Numbered from the stretch's first letter, positions 26,159 through 35,478 are shown. The stretch: DNA of 64,000 bases from Rhodobiaceae bacterium UBA4490 (GCA_002389665.1 DGNO01000006.1:302568-366567); one strand, 5' to 3'. A program made the numbers and translations. Notes: generated by a model not told the origin, from the letters alone.

Positions 26159-26818
26159 TCAGCTGGAGCAGCTTTCACCCGCGAAGCCCCAAAGCGCATC
26201 ATCCAGGGTGATGAGAACGGGTTCGCTTTGTCCAAGGTCGGGATCGGCTTCGGGCAAGTTATCGGGAATGCCGTTGCCCAGATCGATCACGACGGGCCGG
26301 TGCCACGAGCTGAGGCGTTTGCCGCGCGCTTCGCTTTTATGGCCGCCTGAATTGGTGAGCGCGTAGCCGACCGAGATAAGAAACGAGCGCTCGTCCGTGT
26401 CTCCCAGAAGCGGCAGGGTAATCACTTCCAGAGAAACTTTGCTGCCCGCAGAAGAAGTTTCCTCCACTTCCGCAAAGGTGCCGAACGGGTGGCGGCTTGC
26501 CAGCCAATGGGTAAGACCGACGGAGGGACGCAGTCTTTCCTCAAAACCCAGAAGCATATTCTGGCCCGTAACCTCTTTCCCCAGCCGGTTCACATGCGCG
26601 GTGCCGACGACCCGCAAAAGAATGTCGTCGGGTTCGCCGATATCAAGCAGGATGGCATGCGATAGCGATCCGCGCAGCGCCATGGGATTGAAGTCGCGTT
26701 TCAGCGGCGCGTATCCGTCGCGCGGCAGGCTGCCCCAATAGTCAAGCAGTGCTTTGACGGCGGGCGATCTGTAGCTGAAGCGAGAGGTCACGGGTTTGCT
26801 CATGGGTTCGGCGGACAT
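26159..26818 (-). CDS. PAS_5-family sensory protein
   Basis: A 219-residue soluble protein with an N-terminal PAS domain of the PAS_5 type (about residues 18-165). Characteristic parts are ALLDYWGSLPRDGYAPLKRDFNP and RVVGTAHVNRLGKEVTGQN. Such proteins are common in alphaproteobacteria as stand-alone domains with no output module. The C-terminal 50 residues contain no recognisable domain. A second, shorter paralogue lies at 39055-39603. It is convergent with the dioxygenase gene, 20 bases apart. Ligand and partner are unknown. Confidence 0.7.
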   Translation of the reverse strand: MSAEPMSKPVTSRFSYRSPAVKALLDYWGSLPRDGYAPLKRDFNPMALRGSLSHAILLDIGEPDDILLRVVGTAHVNRLGKEVTGQNMLLGFEERLRPSVGLTHWLASRHPFGTFAEVEETSSAGSKVSLEVITLPLLGDTDERSFLISVGYALTNSGGHKSEARGKRLSSWHRPVVIDLGNGIPDNLPEADPDLGQSEPVLITLDDALWGFAGESCSS

Positions 26819-27051
26819 AACGCCTGAAAAGATGAATTGTGCGGTGCACGGATTAAAGACTCGTAACGGTCCGCTGCGTCAATCGAAAAATTTAATTCAA
26901 GCTTTTGTGACGTGAGCAGATTTTCTAATACTGCAAAGGTTTCAGCGTTTTCCATGCCTAACGCGCGATAACCTTAAAATTCATCAATGATCTATTGATC
27001 CGCCCGAACCGCGGTTCCGTACCACCTCTGTCATTATCGCTTCGAGGTGCC

Positions 27052-27588
27052 ATGAGACGATTTATCCTTTTACCTATCGTTCTTTTCGGTTTTCTCATCG
27101 CCGGCTGTTCGGGTAATCAACCAGAAAATTTCAAAGGCCGCGAACCGGCCTTTATTATTGAAGACTATTTTCAGGGCGAAACCCGCGCCTACGGCATTTT
27201 CGAGGACAGGTTCGGAAAGTTGCGCCGGGAGTTTACCGTAGAGATCGACGGGAAGATGGAAGACGGTGTGCTCGTTCTCGACGAGCGCTTCTTTTATAAA
27301 GACGGCGAAACGGATAGGCGCGTCTGGAAAATCAGCAAGACAGGCGCGCATTCTTATGAGGGGCGGGCAGCTGACATCATCGGAACCGCGCAGGGGCGCA
27401 GCTTCGGCAACGCACTGACCTGGTCCTATGACATGGACCTGAAAGTGGGCGAGGAGTATTGGCGGGTCGGGTTCGAGGACTGGTTTTATCTGCAACCGGA
27501 TGGCGTTCTTCTCAACCGCGCCCGCATCACCCGCTTCGGTATTGAGATCGGCACCTTGACCCTGGTGTTCCTCAAAGAAGAAGCGTAA
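27052..27588 (+). CDS. DUF3833-type lipoprotein
   Basis: 178 residues. A lipoprotein signal (hydrophobic run, then LIAGCSGN with the lipidated Cys) is followed by a beta-rich domain resembling DUF3833, with the motifs FQGETRAYGIFEDRFGKLRR and an internal SYDMDLKVGEEYWRVGFEDW. It should be anchored to a membrane facing the periplasm. The start at 27052 has GAGGTG upstream; the open frame extends to 26995 but only with non-signal-like residues. The function of the family is unknown. It is convergent with the PAS kinase, three bases apart. Confidence 0.75.
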   Translation: MRRFILLPIVLFGFLIAGCSGNQPENFKGREPAFIIEDYFQGETRAYGIFEDRFGKLRREFTVEIDGKMEDGVLVLDERFFYKDGETDRRVWKISKTGAHSYEGRAADIIGTAQGRSFGNALTWSYDMDLKVGEEYWRVGFEDWFYLQPDGVLLNRARITRFGIEIGTLTLVFLKEEA

Positions 27589-27591
27589 TCC

Positions 27592-29913
27592 TTAAACCGC
27601 CAGCAAACGCGTTCCTGCAGAAGCTTCAGCGTTTTGCGCGCTGCTGCGTTCCGGCGGAAAGGTTACGAAAACGCGCGTGCCTTGCTGGGGCGCGCTTTCG
27701 ATGCGGAACGCAGCGCCGTGCAGTTCGGCGAAGCTTTTACAAAGCGACAGGCCGAGACCCACCCCTTCATTCTGCCGGCACAGCGAGGTTTCTGCTTGCT
27801 CGAAGGGCTGGAGGATGCGCGCCATATCCCGCGCATCGATACCGATCCCCTGATCCCAGACCGTGAGGCTGAGCCTTCCGCAAGCAAGCGAAACGATGTC
27901 GAGGCCGATCTCTTTTTGCTCCGGCGTGAACTTGATAGCGTTCATAAGGAGATTGAGAAGGATCTGGCGGCAAAGCCTGTGATCGGCATAAAGCGCAGGC
28001 AGGTTCGCTTCCGTTTCCGTCTTCAGCCTAATAGTGAGGCCTTTTTGATCGGCGCGCTCACGCACCATGCGGACCGACTCTTCGGCAAGCGCGCGCACAT
28101 CGATCGGTTCTTCTTTCAGTTTGATCTGCCCCACTTCCACCCGGCTTGAATCGAGCACATCATTGACGAGCTCGAGCAGGTGATGGCCGCTTTGCAGAAT
28201 GTCGTTTGCATATTCACGGTACTTGGTCATGTCACCGTGAAAAAGATCGTGGGCAATGACTTCCGAAAAGCCGATAATGGCATTGAGCGGCGTGCGCAGC
28301 TCATGGCTCATATTGGCAAGGAAGCGCGTCTTCGTGCGGCTCGCCGCCAGCGCCTTGTTGCGCGCTTCGATCAGCTCTTGATTGATCTCGGCTTCCTCGG
28401 TCACGTCCTGCACAGTACCCACCCATTTAACGGGAAGGCCGTGACCATCATTTTCAAGCCGCCCTTCGAGGCGGATATGGCGGGTGCCTGCCGTGCCTGT
28501 CTTAAGAGGCGGGGCGGCCTGATCCGGCGGCGCCAGACGGCATTGGACCGAAAGGGGCATCAGGTCCCGGCGGGCATCGGTAAAAGCGCTTTGCACATGC
28601 GGCCGGTCCTCCGGATGCACGCACCGGATGAAATCTTCCGGCTGCAATTGCTCCGTTCCCGGGCGCCGGTTCAGAATACGGTAGGCTTCGTCCGACCAGC
28701 TGACCCTGCCGCTTCCAAGGCTCCATTCCCAGTCGCCGATGCGGGCAATGAATTGCGCCCTTTTCAGTTTCGCTTGGCTTTCGCGCAGTTTCGCGAGTGT
28801 CTCCAATTGCGCGGTGAGATCGTTACAGCCGAAAAGCACCGCTTTCTTTCCCTGATAGGTGAGCCGCACGGTCGAGACAAGCGCCTTGGCGGGTTTGCCG
28901 GCGCGGCGGTTCACTTCCACTTCCATGCCCTGAAAAGTCGATTGGCTCCAAAGCGGATCGAAGGCAAGGGACTGCGCCGCAAGGCCGGTAAAGAAGGCCG
29001 AGGCCCGTGCGCCGATCATGGCCTCCACCGGTTCACCCGTAATCTGTGCGAAGGCACCGTTGGCAAGCAGGATGCGCCCCGCCTCTTCCTCGCCGATCAC
29101 GATGCCGAAAGGCATGCGCTCGATAATCTCTTCAAGTTCGCGTTCGCGGGCAAGAAGAGCAAGCTCGGTTTGGCGCAGTTGGGAGAGATCGCGCACGATG
29201 GCGGTCATGAGAAGGCCGGTTTCGCCTTCTGTCTTGGCAATGGAGATGTCGGCTGGAAAAAGCGTGCCGTCCCGCCTTTGGCCGAAAACCTCTGGGCGCC
29301 GCCCCATGGGTTTTGCCTGCGCGGCGCCGGTAGAAAAATCGATCACGCGCTGGCGGTGCGCGCCGCGCATCTGCCGGGGCAGCAGCGTTTCCAATGGCTC
29401 GCCCAAAATATCTTCTGCCGCATAGCCGAAAATCCGTTCTGCCTGGGCATTGAAAAGAACGATCCGGCCTTCCTCGTTCACGCAAAGGATCGCATCGCCC
29501 GCCGCTTGCACGATGTCGGAAAAGAGCCGGCCTGCCGCTGCCGCCCCATCCGCCTTCGCGCGGCAAAGAAGAACGGGCAGAAGCGGAGCCAGAAGCGCTG
29601 AGGCGCGCGCTTCCGGCACCGGCTGCGGCGCGCCGGTAAGGGCAAGATGTAAGAGCCCTCCAGCGTGCTGCAACGTAAACTGCTGCCCGTTCTCTTCCGC
29701 CCCCGCATTTGCGGCCGCCCTCCATTTCGATCGATAGGCGGCGTGAAGGCTTTGTTCTCCGGCCCGCTCCAGACGGCCTTCGGCATGGCGCGCGCCGGAG
29801 AAAAGGACAAGGCTGCGCAGGCAAAGCGCCAAGGCGTCTTTGCTGGAAGGTGCGGCCAGGATAGCCGCGGTGAGCCGCTGCGCCAGCCGGGGAAGGGTCG
29901 CATCCTGTGCCAT
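27592..29913 (-). CDS. Multi-PAS hybrid-type sensor histidine kinase without receiver
   Basis: A 773-residue protein with no clear membrane helix, so probably cytoplasmic. A poorly conserved N-terminal region (1-125) is followed by PAS1 (about 130-245), PAS2 (about 260-370), PAS3 (about 385-510, GDWEWSLGSGRVSWSDEA), a HisKA domain with phospho-acceptor His537 (ANMSHELRTPLNAI) and a HATPase domain (N-box LMNAIKF, G-boxes WDQGIGID and GVGLGLSL). No partner response regulator is adjacent. PAS domains often sense oxygen, redox or light; no haem or flavin residues could be assigned. The globin transducer gene upstream suggests a shared gas- or redox-sensing context. Confidence 0.85.
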   Translation of the reverse strand: MAQDATLPRLAQRLTAAILAAPSSKDALALCLRSLVLFSGARHAEGRLERAGEQSLHAAYRSKWRAAANAGAEENGQQFTLQHAGGLLHLALTGAPQPVPEARASALLAPLLPVLLCRAKADGAAAAGRLFSDIVQAAGDAILCVNEEGRIVLFNAQAERIFGYAAEDILGEPLETLLPRQMRGAHRQRVIDFSTGAAQAKPMGRRPEVFGQRRDGTLFPADISIAKTEGETGLLMTAIVRDLSQLRQTELALLARERELEEIIERMPFGIVIGEEEAGRILLANGAFAQITGEPVEAMIGARASAFFTGLAAQSLAFDPLWSQSTFQGMEVEVNRRAGKPAKALVSTVRLTYQGKKAVLFGCNDLTAQLETLAKLRESQAKLKRAQFIARIGDWEWSLGSGRVSWSDEAYRILNRRPGTEQLQPEDFIRCVHPEDRPHVQSAFTDARRDLMPLSVQCRLAPPDQAAPPLKTGTAGTRHIRLEGRLENDGHGLPVKWVGTVQDVTEEAEINQELIEARNKALAASRTKTRFLANMSHELRTPLNAIIGFSEVIAHDLFHGDMTKYREYANDILQSGHHLLELVNDVLDSSRVEVGQIKLKEEPIDVRALAEESVRMVRERADQKGLTIRLKTETEANLPALYADHRLCRQILLNLLMNAIKFTPEQKEIGLDIVSLACGRLSLTVWDQGIGIDARDMARILQPFEQAETSLCRQNEGVGLGLSLCKSFAELHGAAFRIESAPQQGTRVFVTFPPERSSAQNAEASAGTRLLAV

Positions 29914-29959
29914 GAACTGCCTTGTCCGTTTCGCTTAACTACTCTGGTGCAGACACGGC

Positions 29960-31312
29960 TCAGGCCGCATCGCTGCGTACTTTGGAGAGGAAAGTTTGAA
30001 TATGTGTTTGCAAACTTTCCCCGCAGGACGAAAGGCGCGCGGACATGTTCTCGATGACGCTCGCGGTCGCCTGGGTTTCACCGGCGGAGCTTGCCACCTT
30101 CCCGATATTCTCCGAGACGTTCTGCGAACCGCTGGCCGTTTGCTGCACATTCGAGGCGATCTCGTTGGAGGCCTGATTTTGCTCATGCACGGCCTTGTCG
30201 ATTTCGCTCGCCACTTCGTCGACCCGCATGATCGTCTCGCGGATCTGCGCGATGGAGGCGATCGAGCTTGTCATCGCCCCTTGAATGCCGCCGACTTGCG
30301 CCTCGATTTCCTGTGTGGCACGGGCCGTCTGGCCGGCCAGTTTTTTCACTTCGCTGGCGACCACGGCAAAGCCCTTACCCGCATCTCCTGCGCGGGCCGC
30401 TTCGATCGTTGCATTGAGCGCCAGAAGATTGGTCTGCTCGGCAATGTCGTTGATCATGGCAACCACTTCGTCGATCCGGTTGGCGGCAGCCGAAAGGGCT
30501 TGAATATCCGTATCGGTTTGCGAGATTTCGCGCGCCGCTTTGCCGGACACTTCCTTTGCAAGGGCTGCCTGGCGGCCGACCTCGGCGATGCTTTCATGGG
30601 CTTCCTCGCTGGCGGCGGCAATGGCCTGCACATTCATCGAGGATTGCTCGGCGGCGCTCGCAACGGTGGCAGCCGCGTCCCGCGTGACATGCGCTTGGCT
30701 GGTCAGCGCGGTGCTGTGCTCGGTCATTTCGCGCGTGCCGGCATGCATTTGTTCCAGAGCCGCGCCGATATCGGACTGGAAATCGGCAATGGCTTTTTCC
30801 AGCGCATGCTGGCGCTCCATGCGGTCATGCACCATGGCGTCCTGATAGGTGGAAATCGCCAGTTCCATGTCCAGCATGACGGCGGTCATGACGGCGCCGA
30901 TATCGCCCGCCGCGCCGGAGGGGGAATACCAGCGCCGCGCCGCCAGCTTGCCGATCAGCTTTGAAAGAATGTAGCGGTAGCCGCCGATATACCAGCGCGG
31001 CTCCAGCCCGATACGGTTATGGGTCAGGCCGATTGTCCGCACGCTGTCCATATAGGATTTGGTGAAGCGCCCGGTAAAAAGCCGCTCCCAGTGGCTGCCT
31101 TGCGCGCTTTTCAGGCGCTCGGCCTGGGTGCCGATCAACTCTTTCAGCTCTTCCTGCTGCATCAGATGCGCATAGAAGCCGTCGAGAATTTCCGGCAGCT
31201 CCTTTTCGATATGCGGCCACAGTCCCTCCAGACGTGTGCACATCGCTTCGTCGATCTGCATGAAACTGAGACGTTCGTTTTGTTGGAAATCGTTTTCTAC
31301 TGTGGCTGCCAT
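29960..31312 (-). CDS. Globin-coupled methyl-accepting chemotaxis protein (HemAT-like)
   Basis: A 450-residue soluble aerotaxis transducer. The N-terminal protoglobin-type domain (about 10-170) carries the likely proximal haem ligand His98 in [20 protein letters not shown] coiled-coil signalling domain follows, with the conserved hairpin tip [21 protein letters not shown]. No membrane helix is present, as in HemAT. Oxygen binding to the haem would alter CheA signalling. The start ATG at 31312 follows a GGGGGATGAG leader. It lies 46 bases upstream of the PAS kinase gene on the same strand and diverges from the FNR-like gene. Confidence 0.92.
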   Translation of the reverse strand: MAATVENDFQQNERLSFMQIDEAMCTRLEGLWPHIEKELPEILDGFYAHLMQQEELKELIGTQAERLKSAQGSHWERLFTGRFTKSYMDSVRTIGLTHNRIGLEPRWYIGGYRYILSKLIGKLAARRWYSPSGAAGDIGAVMTAVMLDMELAISTYQDAMVHDRMERQHALEKAIADFQSDIGAALEQMHAGTREMTEHSTALTSQAHVTRDAAATVASAAEQSSMNVQAIAAASEEAHESIAEVGRQAALAKEVSGKAAREISQTDTDIQALSAAANRIDEVVAMINDIAEQTNLLALNATIEAARAGDAGKGFAVVASEVKKLAGQTARATQEIEAQVGGIQGAMTSSIASIAQIRETIMRVDEVASEIDKAVHEQNQASNEIASNVQQTASGSQNVSENIGKVASSAGETQATASVIENMSARLSSCGESLQTHIQTFLSKVRSDAA

Positions 31313-31468
31313 AGCTCATCCCCCGCGATAAATGAGGCGGCGTGATTGTCCGCCTTGAGGTCTAGAGGATTTCCTCTATATCTCTGCCTTGCCATCTAAT
31401 CGCGCGAACTTAAATAAAATCGTAAAGAAAAAGCGATCTTCCAAAGTATTCCGAAACATAAGGATAGT

Positions 31469-31500
31469 ATCTGTTTTTATAACTTATGTATAAACCAGAT
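31469..31500. promoter_or_regulatory. AT-rich inverted repeat between globin transducer and FNR-like genes
   Basis: ATCTGTTTTTATA and TATAAACCAGAT form imperfect arms around a seven-base spacer in the 272-base divergent region. It is not the TTGAT-N4-ATCAA FNR box. It is a candidate operator; the regulator is unknown. Confidence 0.35.
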
Positions 31501-31584
31501 AGAGTGTTTGTGGCGGAAGGTTTTGGAAGTAGGTTCTTATAGGTCAGGGCGGAATAAAATTGTAACCGCGTATCGGGGGTAAAC

Positions 31585-32337
31585 GTGGAAGGGGACGGCA
31601 GTAACGATCAGCAGGATGACAAGGCGGCGGACATTTCTTGCGAGACATGTCATTTAAGCCGCTTGGGGTTTTGCCGGTTTTTTAAATCCATCATTCCGGA
31701 TGCGCCCGCGCCGTTTTTTCGTGGCCGTGAGCGGCTGCCCCGGCGGCGCACGATCTACCGGGAATCGGAGCCGATAAAAAACATCTATGTCATCCGCGAT
31801 GGCTGGGCCTTCCGCTATATGCTCTCACAGGATGGGCGCAGACAGATACTTTCATTCCTTATGCCGGGCGACCTTGTCTCCCCATCTTCGATTTTCGCAA
31901 AGAAGCATCAGTTCTCCGTTCAGTCGTTGACTGCCATGGATGTCTGCGTATTCGACGCGCAGGTGATGCGCGATCTCTGCCGCAGCGACGAAACATTTTT
32001 CCGGCGCGTTATTGCAACCTGTTTGGAGGAGAAGGAATATATGGAGCGCAAGCTCTTCGAGCTTGGCCGCTGCCGGGCGGAAGAGCGCGTGGCGCAAATG
32101 CTCCTTTATCTGGAGACGAAGCAGACGGCGCTTTCTTTGAAAAAGGACGATGCGATCCAGTTCCCGCTACGCCAGCAGGATGTGGCCGATGCGCTTGGGC
32201 TGACGCAAGTGCATGTCAGCCGGATTCTCAATACACTCCGGCAGAAGAACATTATCGAGAATTTCAAGGATATGCTTGCGATCCGCGATGTCTCCGCCTT
32301 GAAGGAGCTCGCATCGGGCGGCGTCAATACGTTCTAG
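31585..32337 (+). CDS. FNR/FnrN-like Crp-family regulator
   Basis: A 250-residue Crp/Fnr regulator. It has an N-terminal cysteine cluster Cys19-x2-Cys22-x7-Cys30 plus Cys121, the spacing seen in FnrN/AadR-type proteins, which fits an oxygen-labile [4Fe-4S] cluster. A cNMP-like beta barrel, a dimerisation helix and a winged helix-turn-helix follow. The recognition helix reads LTQVHVSRIL, whereas classical FNR has Glu three residues before the conserved Ser-Arg; here Val209 takes that place. Target sites may therefore differ from TTGAT-N4-ATCAA. It diverges from the globin transducer gene. Confidence 0.88.
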   Translation: MEGDGSNDQQDDKAADISCETCHLSRLGFCRFFKSIIPDAPAPFFRGRERLPRRRTIYRESEPIKNIYVIRDGWAFRYMLSQDGRRQILSFLMPGDLVSPSSIFAKKHQFSVQSLTAMDVCVFDAQVMRDLCRSDETFFRRVIATCLEEKEYMERKLFELGRCRAEERVAQMLLYLETKQTALSLKKDDAIQFPLRQQDVADALGLTQVHVSRILNTLRQKNIIENFKDMLAIRDVSALKELASGGVNTF

Positions 32338-32346
32338 AGCGGCGCT

Positions 32347-34050
32347 TTAAAAGGAAGCGGATACCGTAAAGAAGTAGCGCATGCCGTCGTCACCGTCATA
32401 GGCGGTGGCGCGGGTGAGTGGTTTGGCTGCTTCGAGGCCGATATCGATTCCGCCATCGAGCTGGAAGCGGAGGCCGCCGCCGGCCGAGGCAAGGGACTCG
32501 CGCCCGTCCCCGAGCGCGTTGCGGTTCCATACCGCCCCGACATCGTAAAATCCGTACAGCGTGGCGCTGTTCAGGTAATCAAGTCCGAGCTCCGGCGTGT
32601 ATCCGAGCTCCACGGACCCGGCGAGCCCGTCATCCCCCGTCAGCTCGCCATATTGATAGGCTCGCCCGAAGCGCGCGCCGCCCAGGCTGAACTCTTCGGC
32701 CGACAAGAGCGGGTCCGCCGATTTTTGTGCAGAGGCTTGCAGCACCAGCGCAAGCCCGGTGCCGAAAAGATTCTGATGCCGGTAAGCTTCCAGCTTTGCT
32801 TTGGTGAAGGCGCCGCCCGCATCCGGTCTTGAAAGTGCGCTGTCGCCGCGCCGGGAGCCGCCGGCCAGCGTCAGGCCCTGAGAGACCTCGAAGGAAACGT
32901 AATTCTGTCCGCCGAATTCATCGGACAGCGTGTAATCGACGCTGCCGCGCAGAACGCGCAGGCTATCCTCGAAAACGGTGCCGAAGTCGTTTTTCTCATG
33001 CGCTTCGCGCGCGCTCACCTTACCGCCGATCCAGAGCGATGTACCGCGTGTGCGGATCAGTGGATAGCGCAAGCCGATATCGCCGCTTGTCGAACCGCTG
33101 CGCGTGTTGACAAGCGATAGCCTGTCGCCCGCATCGACATCGCTGTAAGAGAACGTACCTGATAGAAGAAGACCGGAATGTCCGAGCGGCAAATCATAGC
33201 CGCCCTGCACATAGTGCAGTTCTTGCGGCGTTTCAGGCGTGGTGAAATAGGTGATGGACACTCTGTCGCCAAGGCTCACGAGACCATTATAGGCCGCGCT
33301 GAGACCCGCCTGAATGGGGCCGACAGCGCGGGTGCCCCGGCTATCCGCATAAAAAGAAGCGTCGATATTTTTTTCGGCAAGCTGCAGCGTCAGGTCGTAA
33401 AGGCCCCGTTCGTTGCTCTCTTCAACGGCAATGTCGCTGACCTCAAGGCCGGAAAGATCATGAACCAGAAGAACGGCCCGCTCCAGCTCCGCCTGGGTTA
33501 CGGCTTCCGAGGAAAGAAGCGGGCTGAAATAAGGGCGCAGCCGCTCTGTGTTCTCCACACCGTTCAGACTCACGCCGCCGATACGTCCGGCAATGATGTC
33601 GATGGTCAAAACCCCGGCGCTCACATCCTGTGCCGGGACATACGCGTAAGAAAGGGAATAGCCGGCTGCCTTCAGCCGCTGTGTCAGGCGCTGCGTGATC
33701 ACCATAAGATCGGCGCCGGTGACTTCCTGCGCCATGAACTCTTCATAAGAAGAAATGAAATCTTCCGGCGCAATCAGCTCGGCGCCGGTGAGCCGGATGC
33801 CGGTCAGAAGAAAAGGTTCGATCTCACCCGCCGCGGCACCTCCCGGTGTACTGAGTACAGGCACATCTGCGCCGCCACCATCGGGGCTGCGCAGCTCCTT
33901 GCGTTGCTCCAGATTCTGCTCGATCTGGCTCGGGTCCGCATCGGCCGCGCGCGCGCCATGGTGCGAAAAGAAAACGGAAGCGAGCGCGAGACCGAGGGTC
34001 AGTCCCAGCCGCTTAACACTTCCTTTACCATGACAGGCGCTGAGGCGCAT
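32347..34050 (-). CDS. TpsB/ShlB-type two-partner secretion transporter
   Basis: A 567-residue outer-membrane protein. A signal peptide (about 1-36, ending HHGARA) is followed by a proline-poor linker, a POTRA_2 domain (about 78-155, FLLTGIRLTGAELIAPEDF), and a ShlB-type barrel ending in RYFFTVSASF with a terminal Phe. The loop 6 region reads FGRAYQYGE, where the family usually has VRGY/F, so the barrel tip motif is partly degenerate. No TpsA partner with a haemagglutinin N-terminal domain is in the window, so the cargo is unknown. It diverges from the FecR-domain gene and shares a CtrA-type box region. Confidence 0.83.
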   Translation of the reverse strand: MRLSACHGKGSVKRLGLTLGLALASVFFSHHGARAADADPSQIEQNLEQRKELRSPDGGGADVPVLSTPGGAAAGEIEPFLLTGIRLTGAELIAPEDFISSYEEFMAQEVTGADLMVITQRLTQRLKAAGYSLSYAYVPAQDVSAGVLTIDIIAGRIGGVSLNGVENTERLRPYFSPLLSSEAVTQAELERAVLLVHDLSGLEVSDIAVEESNERGLYDLTLQLAEKNIDASFYADSRGTRAVGPIQAGLSAAYNGLVSLGDRVSITYFTTPETPQELHYVQGGYDLPLGHSGLLLSGTFSYSDVDAGDRLSLVNTRSGSTSGDIGLRYPLIRTRGTSLWIGGKVSAREAHEKNDFGTVFEDSLRVLRGSVDYTLSDEFGGQNYVSFEVSQGLTLAGGSRRGDSALSRPDAGGAFTKAKLEAYRHQNLFGTGLALVLQASAQKSADPLLSAEEFSLGGARFGRAYQYGELTGDDGLAGSVELGYTPELGLDYLNSATLYGFYDVGAVWNRNALGDGRESLASAGGGLRFQLDGGIDIGLEAAKPLTRATAYDGDDGMRYFFTVSASF

Positions 34051-34143
34051 TCTTTCATCGCTCCGTAAACAGAGGGATAGACTGCCTTCATGAGGTAAAG
34101 AAACCCCGAACCGAGATTATTAAAATGCAACATAATTGGCGTG

Positions 34144-34158
34144 TTAACGAAGCCTTAA
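34144..34158. promoter_or_regulatory. Perfect CtrA-type box
   Basis: TTAA-CGAAGCC-TTAA followed by CC matches the CtrA full site TTAA-N7-TTAAC. It lies 94 bases upstream of the TpsB-type gene start and 77 bases before the FecR-domain start, so it could control either or both. CtrA itself is not in the window. Confidence 0.6.
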
Positions 34159-34234
34159 CCAGCCGCCTCGAAAAGCCGCAAATTTTTGTGAATTTTTCCT
34201 AAGCTTGCACTGCAACTTATGGAAGAGGTTCGTC

Positions 34235-35452
34235 ATGGCCCGCCTGCATTCTATCAGCCGTTTTATTGCGCTCGCCTTTTTCGCTGCGCTGTTGCCGTTT
34301 TCTGCTCAGGCAGATGACGCCAGCTGGCAGATCGAAAAAATGAGCGGCGATGTGCGCGTACTCTCTGAAGACGCGCAGCCTGTCTCTCTGGGCGCAGGGC
34401 GCGCATTGTCCGAAGGTTCCGTCATTGAGACGGGAGCCGATGGCCGCGTCATTCTTTCGCGCGGGGATGAGTCCATCGTTGTTTCGCCGAACACGTCTCT
34501 CTCGCTCGCGCCGAAGAGCAACCGCGGCATGATGACGACCATTCTTCAACGCATGGGCACGATCCTTTTGAGCGTGGATAAGAAGGACCGTCAGCATTTC
34601 GAGGTGGAAACGCCTTACCTTGCCGCCGTCGTGAAGGGTACGAAATTCACCGTGACGGTCGACGGCAAAGGCTCGGCGGTACATGTCGTCGAAGGCGCGG
34701 TCGAGGTGATCGATCTGGGCACTGGCGATGTGGGCCTTATCCGCCCGGGCCAGACGGCACAATCCTTTGCAAGCGCTGCGGGCGGCCTTGCTGTGTCGGG
34801 CCCCGGCGTGGCGCCGGTCGAGCGCGGCGCGGATAAGTCGCGCGTTGAAAAAGGCACGAATGTGAAGCCGGTTCCGGCCACCGAAACGCCGAAATCGGCT
34901 GCCGCTCCCGTGCGTATCGAAAACGGCATGAGCGCCGCGCTTGATATCGGCAAGGCAACGAACGGTCTTGCCCGCGGTATCGGCCAGAGCGTGGCCGCCG
35001 CCGCCCGTCAGTCCGCGGGCGAAGGGCTCGATGAAGATGCCTCCTCCGCTACCGGCCTTGCGCTCGGTGCTTCCGGCAATGCGCCGGGCCTCGCCGTTGC
35101 GGGCCTGTCGGATAGCGCGCCCGGCCTTTCCGGCACCGCACCGGGTCTTTCGGGCTCTGCTCCTGGTCTCTCAGGCGCAGCCCCCGGCCTTTCGGGCTCT
35201 GCGCCTGGGCTCTCCGGTTCCGCGCCCGGTCTTTCGGGTGCCGCTCCGGGCCTTGCCAATGCAGCCGCAGGCGCTGCCAATGGCGCGGCGGGTGCAGCCT
35301 CCTCCGTAGCCGGAGCGGTCTCGGGTGTCGGTAATCCGCTGCCTCCCGGCCTTAGCGGGAATTTGCCTCCGGGTCTTGGCGGTTCCAATCCCGGCAATGG
35401 CGGCGGTAACGGTCAGGGAAATGGCAACGGTAACGGCCGGGGAAATAGCTGA
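34235..35452 (+). CDS. Exported FecR-domain protein with heptapeptide repeats
   Basis: 405 residues. Signal peptide (about 1-26, ending FSAQA), then a FecR domain (about 30-170, e.g. ALSEGSVIETGADGRVIL and FEVETPYLAAVVKGTKFTV), a variable middle region, seven tandem heptads of the form (S/T/A)APGLSG (about residues 294-342), and a Pro-Gly/Gly-Asn-rich tail. There is no N-terminal cytoplasmic part or membrane anchor, so this is not a classical anti-sigma FecR. The ATG at 34235 follows AGAGG; an upstream TTG is not credible. The CHASE2 kinase gene lies downstream and TpsB diverges upstream, a context that suggests a surface or secretion-linked role. Confidence 0.8.
   Translation: MARLHSISRFIALAFFAALLPFSAQADDASWQIEKMSGDVRVLSEDAQPVSLGAGRALSEGSVIETGADGRVILSRGDESIVVSPNTSLSLAPKSNRGMMTTILQRMGTILLSVDKKDRQHFEVETPYLAAVVKGTKFTVTVDGKGSAVHVVEGAVEVIDLGTGDVGLIRPGQTAQSFASAAGGLAVSGPGVAPVERGADKSRVEKGTNVKPVPATETPKSAAAPVRIENGMSAALDIGKATNGLARGIGQSVAAAARQSAGEGLDEDASSATGLALGASGNAPGLAVAGLSDSAPGLSGTAPGLSGSAPGLSGAAPGLSGSAPGLSGSAPGLSGAAPGLANAAAGAANGAAGAASSVAGAVSGVGNPLPPGLSGNLPPGLGGSNPGNGGGNGQGNGNGNGRGNS
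35114..35260 (+). repeat. Seven in-frame 21-base repeats encoding APGLSG heptads
   Basis: Seven consecutive 21-base units inside the FecR-domain gene encode SAPGLSG, TAPGLSG, SAPGLSG, AAPGLSG, SAPGLSG, SAPGLSG and AAPGLAN. The protein repeats are nearly identical, but wobble positions differ from unit to unit, so the DNA repeat is degraded. Confidence 0.9.
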
Positions 35453-35478
35453 GCCGACAGCAAAAATTAACGCCTGAT

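Noticed and set aside
34235..35452. The FecR-domain protein as the TpsA cargo of the neighbouring TpsB
   Set aside because: It has no haemagglutinin-type TPS domain at the N-terminus, which TpsB transporters need; kept only as a question of context.
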